Shown: positions 45,758 to 55,700 of the stretch, one piece after another
How positions within the stretch are numbered: the stretch's first letter is position 1
Layout: each line of letters starts with the position of its first letter
Origin: Aquimarina latercula DSM 2041
GTDB taxonomy: Bacteria; Bacteroidota; Bacteroidia; Flavobacteriales; Flavobacteriaceae
Length of the DNA stretch: 64,000 bases
Assembly: GCF_000430645.1 (NCBI RefSeq)
Contig: NZ_AUMK01000016.1
Location: 1 to 64,000, forward strand
Direction of reading: 5' to 3'
Program-made: the position numbers and the translations under genes
The notes under the pieces: model-generated
The model's database searches: none
What the model was told of the DNA's origin: nothing
What the model saw: the letters and a program-made list of their open reading frames with translations, nothing else

Positions 45758-46488
45758 AAAAGTTTAAATTTTGGGGTATAATTATTACTAGAAACAAGTA
45801 AACTTATATCGTTATATTTATTTTCATTAATCGATATAAATTGAATTTTATCTCCTGGAGAAACAAAACAACATTCCTTAGAATCAATATCAAAAAAATT
45901 CAAAGGAGTACGCCCTATCACATGCCATCCACCAGGACTATCACATGGATACACTCCCGTTTGATCTCCACCAATTGCAACCGATCCTTTTTCTAGTTTA
46001 AAACTAGGAATAGATTTTCTTGGAGCACTTAACTTTTTATCCAAACCACCCAAGTACAAAAAACCTGGCAAAAACCCAATAAAGTAAACAGTATATAATG
46101 GAGTAGTATGCAAGGCGATTACATCATCAATACTCATCAACTTATTTGATGCATAAAAAGGTAACTCAGGAGCAAGCGTTAGAGCATAGCAAACAGGCAC
46201 TTGCCACAAACGTTTTTTAAACGACATATTTTTAAAATCACCTAAAAACAAAGATTTTAACGTTAAAATCTCACTATAGACATTCTCTATACTAGATATA
46301 TAGTAAACTAATAACGAGTTATATGATAAGATTACTTCAACAATTAGTTTACCATAAAATTTCTCAATGGATTTTTTATAAAAAATCAACGATTCTAACA
46401 AAATTTCATCAACTTCTTGAGGACCTTGAACCAAAATTGCATTTTCATTGTAGCGTTTATACCGAAATTTAATGCTTGATTTTTTCAT
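45754..46488 (-). CDS. pxpB: 5-oxoprolinase subunit B
   Basis: This 244-residue member of the KipI/PxpB family has the cyclophilin-like core with YTVYFIGFLPGFLYLGGLD, RKSIPSFKLEKGSVAIGG and CDSPGGWHVIGRTPL, which are characteristic. It pairs with subunit C as a single functional unit. Both ends overlap neighbouring genes by four bases. Subunit B homologues in Bacillus (KipI) also inhibit a sporulation kinase, which is not relevant in this lineage. Confidence 0.94.
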   Translation of the reverse strand: MKKSSIKFRYKRYNENAILVQGPQEVDEILLESLIFYKKSIEKFYGKLIVEVILSYNSLLVYYISSIENVYSEILTLKSLFLGDFKNMSFKKRLWQVPVCYALTLAPELPFYASNKLMSIDDVIALHTTPLYTVYFIGFLPGFLYLGGLDKKLSAPRKSIPSFKLEKGSVAIGGDQTGVYPCDSPGGWHVIGRTPLNFFDIDSKECCFVSPGDKIQFISINENKYNDISLLVSSNNYTPKFKLL

Positions 46489-47216
46489 TTTAAAACAAAA
46501 TTTCTTTTTAAAAACTCTTTATATAAACACTCCAAAATTTCAACAGATTTTGGATTATCTCCATGAACACAAATCGTGTCAAAAAAAATCAACTTCTCCT
46601 CTCCTTTTATTGTTCTTATTTTTTTATCAGAAATCATTCGCAACACATGGGACAAAATATTTTCTGGATTTACCAACACTGCATTCTTTTTAGAACGCGA
46701 AACCAACGTCAAATCTTCATTGTAATTTCTATCTGCAAAAACTTCATATTTCACTTTAACATCATCTCTGTAAAGATACGAAATCATAGATTCTTTAGTC
46801 GTTATTATATTTAAACTTTTATCGATATTTTTAACAGATTGAATAACTGCATTTGCTACCTCTTCATTTTTCACTGCTTCGTTATACAAAGCACCGTGGG
46901 GTTTTACATGGTGTAATTTACCACCTAGTTTTTCCGTATAAAGTTTTACCTTCCGGATTTGATCCGTTAATGTATGGACAAGATCATCATAAGAAATATC
47001 TACAACTACTCTTCCGAAATTTTCGCGATCGGGATATGAAGGATGTGCTCCAATTTTTACTTGATACTGTAATGCTAATTCAATTGTTTTTTGAATCACT
47101 TGATCATTACCTGCATGCACTCCACAAGCTATATTGCACCAAGAGATATACGGCATAATCTTTTCATCAAAACCAGCCTCTTCTCCAACGTCAGCATTCA
47201 ATATTATTTTTTTCAA
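46485..47216 (-). CDS. pxpA: 5-oxoprolinase subunit A (LamB/YcsF family)
   Basis: This 243-residue LamB/YcsF protein has the motifs LNADVGEEAG, the metal-type WCNIACGVHAGND and IGAHPSYPDRENFGR. It ends with FFDTICVHGDNPKSVEIL. It completes the PxpABC complex and is the first pxp gene, 27 bases after the transporter gene. A four-base overlap joins it to pxpB. Confidence 0.95.
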   Translation of the reverse strand: MKKIILNADVGEEAGFDEKIMPYISWCNIACGVHAGNDQVIQKTIELALQYQVKIGAHPSYPDRENFGRVVVDISYDDLVHTLTDQIRKVKLYTEKLGGKLHHVKPHGALYNEAVKNEEVANAVIQSVKNIDKSLNIITTKESMISYLYRDDVKVKYEVFADRNYNEDLTLVSRSKKNAVLVNPENILSHVLRMISDKKIRTIKGEEKLIFFDTICVHGDNPKSVEILECLYKEFLKRNFVLK

Positions 47217-47243
47217 AATTCCTACTTTTACAAATTATTTTTC

Positions 47244-48464
47244 CTACATGTTGATCATAACTTTCCAAATACCTCTAAAGCCTAAAAAACAAGTAATAAA
47301 TACAATCAAAAAACCAAGTATATTTTGCTTTATAGAATTAGTAAAATTCCCCAGTATATTTTTTTGATTCATAACCCATAATAAGAAGATTGCTATAATG
47401 GGTAATAGTAATCCATTTGCTACTTGTGCAAATCGAATAATCACTATTGATTTTATACCTAAAGAAGAAAACAAAACACCTAAAAAAAGTATAAACATCC
47501 AGACTGCTCTAAAGGAATTACTTTTTAATCCATCTTGCCATCCCATACAACCTTTTACGACATAAGCTGCAGCTAAAGGGGCAGTGATTGCAGAGGTAAT
47601 TCCAGCAGCAAATAATCCTAATGACAGTACGTATTTTGCCATAGATCCAAAAACTGGTTCCAATCCTTTTGCCAAATCAGCAGCATTATTTACTTCAGTT
47701 TGCTGAATAGCTGCACCCGTAATTATAATCGCCATAGAGACTAAACCACCTAATACAATAGCGACCATAGTATCTTTCCTAGCTGCAGGGAGATCTTCTT
47801 TAGTTTTCCATTTTTCGCTTACTATAGCCGCATGAAGGAACAAATTGTAAGGCACTACTGTTGTACCAATTAATCCCACAATAGTGAGTATCTTATCGGC
47901 TGATAAGTCCGGCACAAAACCTTTAAAAAGCAACGATAGGTCAGGTTTTGTTACCATTGCAGTAATGATAAAAGCAATACTCATAAACAATACGAGTACG
48001 ACTAAACTGCGTTCTAGAACTTTATAATTACCTATATACAATAGTATAAAAGCAATTACCCCGATGGTAATACTCATATAGTTTACCGAAACAGTCCCAA
48101 ATTGAACTATTGGTGATCCTAAAATAGTAGACAATCCTAATACGCCCCCACTAATATTACCAGCTTCATAAGCAGCATTACCTATAAAAATCGCTGAAAG
48201 AATAACTCCTATCAATATCCATCGTACTATTTTATTATCGAATTGTGATTTTACAACTTCACTCAATCCTTTTTGGGTAATGATTCCTAAACGTGCTGAC
48301 ATCTCTTGTAATACAATACAGGCAACTATTGATAATACCAAAGCCCATAATAGAGAATACCCAAATTGAACCCCTGCCAATGTACATACAGTTACTGTTC
48401 CTGGTCCTATAAAAGCTGCAGTTACTAAGGTTCCTGGACCTATGTTAGAAAACCATTTTTTCAC
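47244..48464 (-). CDS. NRAMP-fold transporter lacking the canonical metal-site residues
   Basis: This 406-residue LeuT-fold protein of the NRAMP family has eleven helices. In canonical NRAMP metal importers helix 1 carries DPGN and helix 6 carries MPH. Here the aligned positions read GPGT (residues 20-23) and VPY (204-206). Gly and Thr replace the metal-binding Asp and Asn, and Val and Tyr replace Met and His. It lies directly upstream of pxpA in the same direction. Bacillus subtilis also has an NRAMP-family gene (ycsG) beside its oxoprolinase genes, so uptake of 5-oxoproline or a related molecule is a more likely role than manganese import. This is an inference. Confidence 0.85.
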   Translation of the reverse strand: MKKWFSNIGPGTLVTAAFIGPGTVTVCTLAGVQFGYSLLWALVLSIVACIVLQEMSARLGIITQKGLSEVVKSQFDNKIVRWILIGVILSAIFIGNAAYEAGNISGGVLGLSTILGSPIVQFGTVSVNYMSITIGVIAFILLYIGNYKVLERSLVVLVLFMSIAFIITAMVTKPDLSLLFKGFVPDLSADKILTIVGLIGTTVVPYNLFLHAAIVSEKWKTKEDLPAARKDTMVAIVLGGLVSMAIIITGAAIQQTEVNNAADLAKGLEPVFGSMAKYVLSLGLFAAGITSAITAPLAAAYVVKGCMGWQDGLKSNSFRAVWMFILFLGVLFSSLGIKSIVIIRFAQVANGLLLPIIAIFLLWVMNQKNILGNFTNSIKQNILGFLIVFITCFLGFRGIWKVMINM

Positions 48465-48525
48465 ACGCTTGTATTTTTAGTTATTAGTTAAGTAAGAACC
48501 TTTAAAGGTTGGATTGATTTAATTA

Positions 48526-49659
48526 TTAAGACCGATCATCAAGTGCATAAATTGCAAAAGACCCTAACCAGTGTCCTCCTTCATAGCTATCGCCTACAAG
48601 ATTGGGTAATGAATACTTTACGTGTTGATTAGCGATATTGATAAGATGATCATATTCTGGGTATTGATTTGCTAATCCATATAATACCCAAGCTCTACTA
48701 AAATTAAGCCCATCTAGATGTACTAATTTACCATCAGTACGATCAGAGACTTCTCCAACCGGTATTGCAAAATCAGGTTTTTTAAGTTGTGGCATAAAAT
48801 CGTCAACCCACTTATCAAAAGACGGTTTATCCAATACCTTTCTCATAAGATCAACCTCTTCTAAACAAGGTGACAAAAAATCATATCCGCTAGGTTCCCA
48901 ACCTATCGGACAGTTCGCGTCTTTAGTATAAAAATCTTTTGCACAAGAAGCGATAACATTTTTGAGCTTAGTATTATCAAACGTATTTGCATAATCCAAT
49001 GCAAAAGATAATCCGAATGCTGTATTGGTATGTTCACCTACTCTGATGGGATACTTAAGTTTTGGTAAAAATTCGATATATCGTTGTACTATTACATCTA
49101 TTAATGGTTGCAAATTTTCTTCAAGGTTCTTTGCTACAGGATCATTCCACGTATGAATTTCTTCGGCAAGTTTAAGTAACCATGCCCATCCATATGTGCG
49201 CTCATAAGATGTATTATGTTTTCCTTTAAAATATAGTACCTCTGCCTCTATATTTTCTTTAGAAATACTTTCTATTAGTTTGGTTTTTATCTCTGTAGCT
49301 TTTTCTATTTCTGGAAAGGACTTTACTAACTTTACTAGTGACCAATGTCCATGAACCGCAGAATGCCAGTCAAAACAACCATAAAATGCTGGATGTAAAA
49401 CTTTAGGCTCTCCTAGATCTTCTTTGCTTCCTATGGTTTGTCCTAATTTATTTGGATACTCGGTATGAATGCAAGCTAAGGGCAATTCTACCAAAGTATT
49501 TGCTTGTTCTTTTGTTAGTTTTAGAGGTGTTTCGGCAACAACGTTAGGTGTATTTTTTTTGATTAAAGGTGTTTCTTCTACTTCCTTATTAGCATCCTTT
49601 TCTGAAGTACTACAAGCCGCAATAATCATCAAAAAAAACAAAATAGTTAATCGATTCAT
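48526..49659 (-). CDS. DUF2891 lipoprotein
   Basis: This 377-residue lipoprotein has a lipobox (LMIIAAC, Cys16), followed by a helical, probably alpha/alpha-barrel domain. The conserved HPAFYGCFDWHSAVHGHW near residue 93, YGWAWLLKLA and the C-terminal YEGGHWLGSFAIYAL match DUF2891, a family with several conserved His and Trp residues suggesting an enzyme. Exact activity is unknown. It lies 61 bases upstream of the NRAMP-like gene in the same direction, so a shared transcript is possible. Confidence 0.85.
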   Translation of the reverse strand: MNRLTILFFLMIIAACSTSEKDANKEVEETPLIKKNTPNVVAETPLKLTKEQANTLVELPLACIHTEYPNKLGQTIGSKEDLGEPKVLHPAFYGCFDWHSAVHGHWSLVKLVKSFPEIEKATEIKTKLIESISKENIEAEVLYFKGKHNTSYERTYGWAWLLKLAEEIHTWNDPVAKNLEENLQPLIDVIVQRYIEFLPKLKYPIRVGEHTNTAFGLSFALDYANTFDNTKLKNVIASCAKDFYTKDANCPIGWEPSGYDFLSPCLEEVDLMRKVLDKPSFDKWVDDFMPQLKKPDFAIPVGEVSDRTDGKLVHLDGLNFSRAWVLYGLANQYPEYDHLINIANQHVKYSLPNLVGDSYEGGHWLGSFAIYALDDRS

Positions 49660-49786
49660 GTGTCAATACTTTTAAAATTTCCTCATCTAAAAAGACGATT
49701 CCTTTTTAAAAATATTGATTTCCCAGTGTTAATCTACATGATTGTTAATAACATAAGTAAATAGTTTATAACCTCTTAAAATTGGC

Positions 49787-51130
49787 TTATATGGTTACCA
49801 TCTTACCTTCTTTAAGGTATTCTTTTTTAATACCTTCTAATATGGTTTCGAGGAGAATTGATTCGTGCTTAGAAGCTATCGTTTTAAGACAAATATATTG
49901 TACTACATTGATAATATTCGCTCCTGTTAAAGCATATTTTTTAGAGACTTCCTCTAAAGAAATACTTTTGTCTAAGGCTATTTTATCGGGTAAGTTTTTC
50001 TTCCAAAGTGATAATCTTTCTTTAAAGGATGGATTTTCGAATTCTATAATTGATTGGAACCTACGCGTAAATGCTGTATCGATATTATTTTTAAAATTTG
50101 TAGCTAAGATAACTAAACCCGGATGCGCTTCAATTCGTTGCAGCAAATAAGATACTTCTTGATTCGCATATTTATCATGAGCATCTCTCACATTAGTTCG
50201 TTTTCCAAAAATTGCATCAGCTTCATCAAAGAATAAGATCCAAGACTTATTTTTCGCTTTATCAAATAATTTAGATAAGTTTTTTTCAGTTTCACCTATA
50301 TATTTTGATACAACCATAGATAAATCAATACGGTACACATCTTTTTCTGTGAACTTCCCTAATAAAGTTGCAGTTAATGTTTTTCCAGTTCCTGGAGGAC
50401 CTGAAAAAAGAATACGATACCCAGGTTTGATTCTAGATTTCATATTCCAATCATGTAATACCACATCATTATACTGCAACCAAGTCTCTATTTCTTTTAT
50501 TTGATGCAAGGTTTTACGTTGTAGCACCAGATCCTCCCAATCCAATTGTGTTTCTATTCGTTCCGCAGGGAAATCTTTGCTCATAGTAGGTTTTAATACT
50601 TTGCCGGTAGTAAATAATGATACATATTCTTCTTCCAGCAATAAACGCCCACTCATTTTGGGTTCTCCCATTGGAACTGTATCTAAATAAATAATTCCTT
50701 CTTTCATAAAAAGATGATCTTCATAGAACATCTCTGTGAGTTGTATTCTTTTTTGGATATCACTACCTCCTATTATAAACTGTACGGTTTCTCCTGTGGG
50801 TATCACCCCTCGATGGTTTTTACCTTTTACACCCCCAAACTCTGGTAACTCTCCTCCATTTGGTAAAAAATCAGATAAAATAGTTGTAAAAAAATTCGGA
50901 GAAATATGAGGAACAATAGCCAATAATAAAGTAATTACTTCTTCTAAAGACAATTGTTTTTTTCTAACAAATATTGAAAACGATGATCCATCAGATACGA
51001 TATCATCAAATTTTGGAAAAACTGGTATTTCACTAGTATAATTATCCTTCAAGCGATACTCAATCACTTCTCTTAAAAATGATAATTTACTGTCAAAATG
51101 AATTGTATTCTGAGCTAAGGTATTTTTCAT
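49787..51130 (-). CDS. AAA+ ATPase of an eCIS-type locus
   Basis: This 447-residue protein has an N-terminal helical domain (about 1-200) with no known homology, and a C-terminal AAA+ domain (about 235-445). Walker A is GPPGTGKT (244-251), Walker B is ILFFDEAD (Asp302-Asp305), and the RRFQ stretch is a candidate arginine finger. Related ATPases are encoded in most extracellular contractile injection system loci (Afp15/PVC15-type), where they are thought to assist assembly or terminator loading. Here the gene is the last of a minus-strand cluster, four bases past the cell-wall hydrolase gene. Confidence 0.85.
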   Translation of the reverse strand: MKNTLAQNTIHFDSKLSFLREVIEYRLKDNYTSEIPVFPKFDDIVSDGSSFSIFVRKKQLSLEEVITLLLAIVPHISPNFFTTILSDFLPNGGELPEFGGVKGKNHRGVIPTGETVQFIIGGSDIQKRIQLTEMFYEDHLFMKEGIIYLDTVPMGEPKMSGRLLLEEEYVSLFTTGKVLKPTMSKDFPAERIETQLDWEDLVLQRKTLHQIKEIETWLQYNDVVLHDWNMKSRIKPGYRILFSGPPGTGKTLTATLLGKFTEKDVYRIDLSMVVSKYIGETEKNLSKLFDKAKNKSWILFFDEADAIFGKRTNVRDAHDKYANQEVSYLLQRIEAHPGLVILATNFKNNIDTAFTRRFQSIIEFENPSFKERLSLWKKNLPDKIALDKSISLEEVSKKYALTGANIINVVQYICLKTIASKHESILLETILEGIKKEYLKEGKMVTI

Positions 51131-51134
51131 CTTT

Positions 51135-51953
51135 TCACACTAAAGGTTCAATAGAAAACACATCTATTTTGGATCTTCTAAAGCTTCTAGTCCTTTTCAT
51201 AACCGCTACTCCATTCCTAGAACCTTGATGGTTGGTGTTTCCTTCTATAGTTTCTATAACATCACCATCTATAGATGTTATTATACCAGTATGTGTCCAA
51301 TCTAAACGAGATTTTTGAATCAAGAAAATATCTCCTTTTTTTATTACAGACGGATCTCTTCTTATTTTTTGATATCTAGAAAGTAAGTTTTTTTCTAAAC
51401 CTGTGTTACCTACTGTATCACAACTATAGGTAAGTGGCATTAGTGTTTTGAAGTTTTTGCCTAATGCGCTTGCCGCTTGATCTAATATTGCTTGTGCAAA
51501 TCCCATACACCAAAACCAAGGAGATCCATCATGACCGTCCATATAACTTCGTACCCAAGGTCCACTATTGGATTGTCCCCGGATATTAAGTTCGAAAGGG
51601 TGTTGACGTAAATGATTTTCAGCTACTTCTACCATCAAATCTCTTAGATTATTACCAAGCAAAGGTTTTTCGAAAGCTTCTTTTAACCCAAAACATAACT
51701 GATCAAATAGTCCCTGATCTACAATTCCCGTAGTTGCAAGGTTATGAAAACTCTGAAGATTCTTTACCGCTCTTTCTGTAGCAGGGCCAAAATCACCATC
51801 AATTTCTGTTGCTGTTCCACTACTAGGGTTCGGAATAGAGAATAAAGTTAACCAAGATTGAATTTTCATCACATCTTTTTTATTATTATCGGTTCCTCTT
51901 CTTTTTTGAGTGGCTTTGATTACTAATTCTTTCTGATATGCTGTTTTTTTCAT
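51135..51953 (-). CDS. Peptidoglycan-binding CHAP-type hydrolase
   Basis: This 272-residue protein has an N-terminal peptidoglycan-binding domain (about 25-88, IDGDFGPATERAVKNLQSFH) and a CHAP/NlpC-like cysteine peptidase domain (about 105-272). Candidate catalytic residues are Cys149 in WFWCMGFAQ, His221 in DWTHTGII and Glu237 or Asn239 in IETIEGNTN. No signal peptide is present, so export would need the injection apparatus or cell lysis. In eCIS clusters such enzymes may help release particles or act as cargo. It is followed four bases later by the AAA+ gene. Confidence 0.82.
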   Translation of the reverse strand: MKKTAYQKELVIKATQKRRGTDNNKKDVMKIQSWLTLFSIPNPSSGTATEIDGDFGPATERAVKNLQSFHNLATTGIVDQGLFDQLCFGLKEAFEKPLLGNNLRDLMVEVAENHLRQHPFELNIRGQSNSGPWVRSYMDGHDGSPWFWCMGFAQAILDQAASALGKNFKTLMPLTYSCDTVGNTGLEKNLLSRYQKIRRDPSVIKKGDIFLIQKSRLDWTHTGIITSIDGDVIETIEGNTNHQGSRNGVAVMKRTRSFRRSKIDVFSIEPLV

Positions 51954-52064
51954 AACCCTACCTTATTTAAAAACATAAAGTTAACTCAATTCAACTGGTT
52001 TTCCATGAGCTAAAAGACTCATCTTTTTAGGGGTTTTTTCCTATTAGTTTCTTATTAACTTATT

Positions 52065-52718
52065 TTAATCATTACTCAAAATAGAAGCATCACCATTTAT
52101 ATTAAAATATCGATCTAAATATTCTTTTTTATTAAAATCAGGGAAAAATAGTGGTAGATCTTTAAAGAGTTTTTTCAGCCTTTGATTTACAAAAATGAAA
52201 TAATCCTTTTGGATATCTATATCACAAAAAAGATATTGCCAATCGATATACCCTCTAAATTCGATATTCTTCTTGAAATATTCTATAAAATTAAGATTGA
52301 CCTTAAGTGGATTTCCATTACTGTCAATAATCCAAATTCCTCCTTCTTTTTGAGGTAAAAAACCAATTAAAACACCATCTCCTGTTAAAGGATGACTCTC
52401 AAAAATCAGTAATTCAGATAATCCCGAATCGGTTAAATAATTTAAAGTATTATTTAAAGATGTTCTAAAAGGATTAATATAATTAATTTCACCTCCTATT
52501 TGATAATCATCATCAATAGATTTATACTCCCAATAAATAGAAAAATTTTCTGAAAATATATTAAGGATTTTAAGATCTCTTTCTTGCAAATCAACTTTAG
52601 AAAACTCTTCTTTAAAAGAAAGATTATCAGATAGATTACACTTACCATTATCTATTTCAAAAGAAAGGTTTTTAACTATCTCATTAAAGTTCTTGATATA
52701 TCTATTAATAAGTTCCAT
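52065..52718 (-). CDS. SUKH (SMI1/KNR4)-like protein, candidate immunity protein
   Basis: This 217-residue protein starts at the ATG at 52718, ten bases after the upstream stop. A longer frame upstream would overlap that gene and begin without an ATG near a ribosome site. Features typical of the SUKH superfamily are an N-terminal helical half, a Trp in FSIYWEYKSI, GGEINYINPF and the C-terminal FRGYIDWQYLF. SUKH proteins are widely used as immunity proteins against nuclease toxins (established). Here it is directly downstream of a protein with a nuclease-like C-terminus. Identification is by pattern, with no search run. Confidence 0.6.
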   Translation of the reverse strand: MELINRYIKNFNEIVKNLSFEIDNGKCNLSDNLSFKEEFSKVDLQERDLKILNIFSENFSIYWEYKSIDDDYQIGGEINYINPFRTSLNNTLNYLTDSGLSELLIFESHPLTGDGVLIGFLPQKEGGIWIIDSNGNPLKVNLNFIEYFKKNIEFRGYIDWQYLFCDIDIQKDYFIFVNQRLKKLFKDLPLFFPDFNKKEYLDRYFNINGDASILSND

Positions 52719-52728
52719 ATAATTATTT

Positions 52729-55700
52729 TTATCTACCAACCTTTGTACCAAAAGTATAGGCACCACTGGTATGTGCATTTTTAAAACTTGTTACCTTATT
52801 AGCAAAATCACTAATCTCTGTGGTTCTATTCTGATATGCTGTATTCAAAGAATTTTCTAAATGATTTTTTGATCTAAACCCATGAGGAAGGGAACTCCTT
52901 ACTCGTTGCACGAATTCCGCAAAAGGTCGATCCAACATAGAACTTACTCCTTGAATTTTGATTCTTCCAGTATTAACTTCATCATTAATATTCATCACAG
53001 CGTTTATATCAGGAACTGCAGGACTTTGCTCTTCTTTCCCCCCTATAGCCCTTCCATTAATAACAAATCCTCTTTCTTTTTCCTGCCAAGCATTATTTTC
53101 GTAATTGTAAGGCCCCCATTCCATCTTAATATAACTAATGTAATCATTATTAGTCCCTCCATGATATGAAATATCTAAGTCATACCAAATAACATGGCCA
53201 CTACCAACCGCACTTATTGCATGCTGTTCAATAGCTCTATAATAATGAGTATTTAATGTGCTTCTAGCAGGTGTTAAATTAGTATCAACCGCTGGGCCGC
53301 CTAATTGTTCTGTAAGCAAATGCATTTTAACCCAAACGGTGCCTGTAGTTAATCCTGCTACAACCAATTCATTCCAGCCTGGAAGCGTAGCTCCATTATA
53401 AGTATTTGCAGCACTTCCTCCACTTGTCCTACCCGTTTTTAAATATTCTATTTTAAACCCACTCGCTTTTGATCCATTTGAAAAACCAGGTTTTACTAGT
53501 GCAGGAGGATCTGGCCTATTATCCTCTTCTTTCCCTGTCTGAGTATCAAGTGTGTTTTCAGGACTTGCTGCGTATAAATAATTCCAACTATCTCCTCCAT
53601 CAATTACCTCAAATCTTGTAAAAACTGGATGATTTGCTCTAACAAGAGCCGCTACTTGCTCAGCTTCTTCTCTGCTAATATTACCTTCAGTAATCAAATT
53701 CTGCTCCTCTTGAGCAACCGTATTAAACCCTGCTCTTATTTGATCGGCTTTCTCAGGATCATATTGTTCATCTAAATCCTCTTCCTGATTACCACTTCTC
53801 CCCATCACCCTATCCAGCAATGCCATACCGGTATCTACCGCTTTATTTACCAACCAGGTTAAGGCTTCATCTATTAATGCCCTTACAGAACCTATGATTT
53901 CTGCTATTCTAGCTCCTATTCCACCCAACCCAACTTGATTGGCAAGGAATCCAATAACTACAGGCATAGATTGTCCCATGGTTCGTTCCAGATAATCTGC
54001 TGCAGTTGCTACATTTCCTTGTGCTATATCGGCTACTCCATTCACAAATGAGTTAATCACTTCTAGCATCTCTCGCAAATATTGGATAAAACTCTGAACT
54101 GCACTGAAGAAAGCCATTGCTCCATTGACTACCGCCATGATACCAGTTGGATCCAACATACTCAATAATCTGGTTGTTATTTGTGTAATGATTCTAGTCA
54201 TCACAAAATTCTTTACAGCATCAATTACAATATTCCAAAGGTTACTAAGCTGTTCCTGTATTTTATCCCAAATGGCTGCAATACCTCTTTCTTGAACATC
54301 TTTGATAAATGTCCAGATACCTTCTAATGTATTAATAGCACCTCGTATTCTGGCAACTCTTTCTGGTCCTATTCGTGGATGTTCTGCCAGTTTTTCCCAG
54401 ATGCGTTCCATAGAAAGCCCTAATACTTCTAAGACCCAACTAATTACTCCTTGCAGAGAGAAGTCTGTAAGTTCTGGAATACCGGCATCTCTTAATTCTC
54501 GCATTAACCAACCCATCACACCGTTAATTAAATGGGTTACGATGTTATCAAAGAATTTCACAAAGCCTTCCTTGATAGCTCTTAGTATATTCTTCAGGAA
54601 ACCAATTGGATCTCTCTTGATGTCTTCCATAGCTTGAAGTGATCGGGTAATAATATTTCCGATCAACTCGAAAGGGAAATTCATAATTTCCAAAATAGCC
54701 ACTATTACAATTCGTACTATTTCTGCTACAAAAGCAATTAATCTACTGATAGGTTCACCAAATTGATCTATAATTCTGACAAAAGCGTCAATAGGATTCA
54801 GAAGATCATCTATAGAAAAAGAATTCCAGAGATCTACAAATAACTGCACAATGGATTGAGGAGTCATATTTAAAGTATCGACTGCAGCTTGTATCTCTCC
54901 TACAATTCTAGCAATCGCACCTGTTTCTTCCATTTGCGCATACTGTGCTTCTCCTCCTTCCATTAGACTCATAAAACCTCTAATAAGATTCGGAACTGTT
55001 CTTGGTACATGTTCGTCCGTAAAAGGATCTTTACCAATAATTACTTTAATCAACGAGAATCCTCTTGTTTCGTTTGCCACAGAAGAAAGCCAACTTAATA
55101 ATGCTTTCTTAATCAGTTTAAGCACTTCGATTGCTACTGTTAACGCAAATGCCCATACTCTTTCTAAAAAACCAGTAACGCGCCCTGACATTGCGGTTAA
55201 ATTTGTTGCGATTTCCGTTAGGTTCGCTGGACGAATTGCTTCCCACGCAGCATTTATTAATCCTCTTAACTCTCCTAATAATGCCATGAAGGTTCCTACT
55301 TGAGTATCAAGCCAATCCGCTGTTTCTTGTAAGGTGCCCCTTTCTCGCATTTGCTCTAACTCCGTTTCCTTTCCAATAAGCATTAAGAAATCTTCCAGAA
55401 TTTCTACAGTAGTAGCGGTTACTTCTTCGTCCCTTAGTGGATCATAGTGTATGATCTTTTTAATCAATGACCAAGCTCTATTTTCTTCTAAAATGGGTTC
55501 TGCAACATCAATTAGTGCTTCTTTAATCCAATCAATAATTTGATTAACTAATGAACTTGCAAATACTGTTATTCTATCCACGAGATCATTAAATTCTTCT
55601 CTTAACCCACTAATGAATGAGGTTGCAGCGTTATTTTCCCAAGTCTCCTGCACCAAATCTAATAATCCTTGGGTTGTGAGGTTCAACTCGCTTAACCTTC

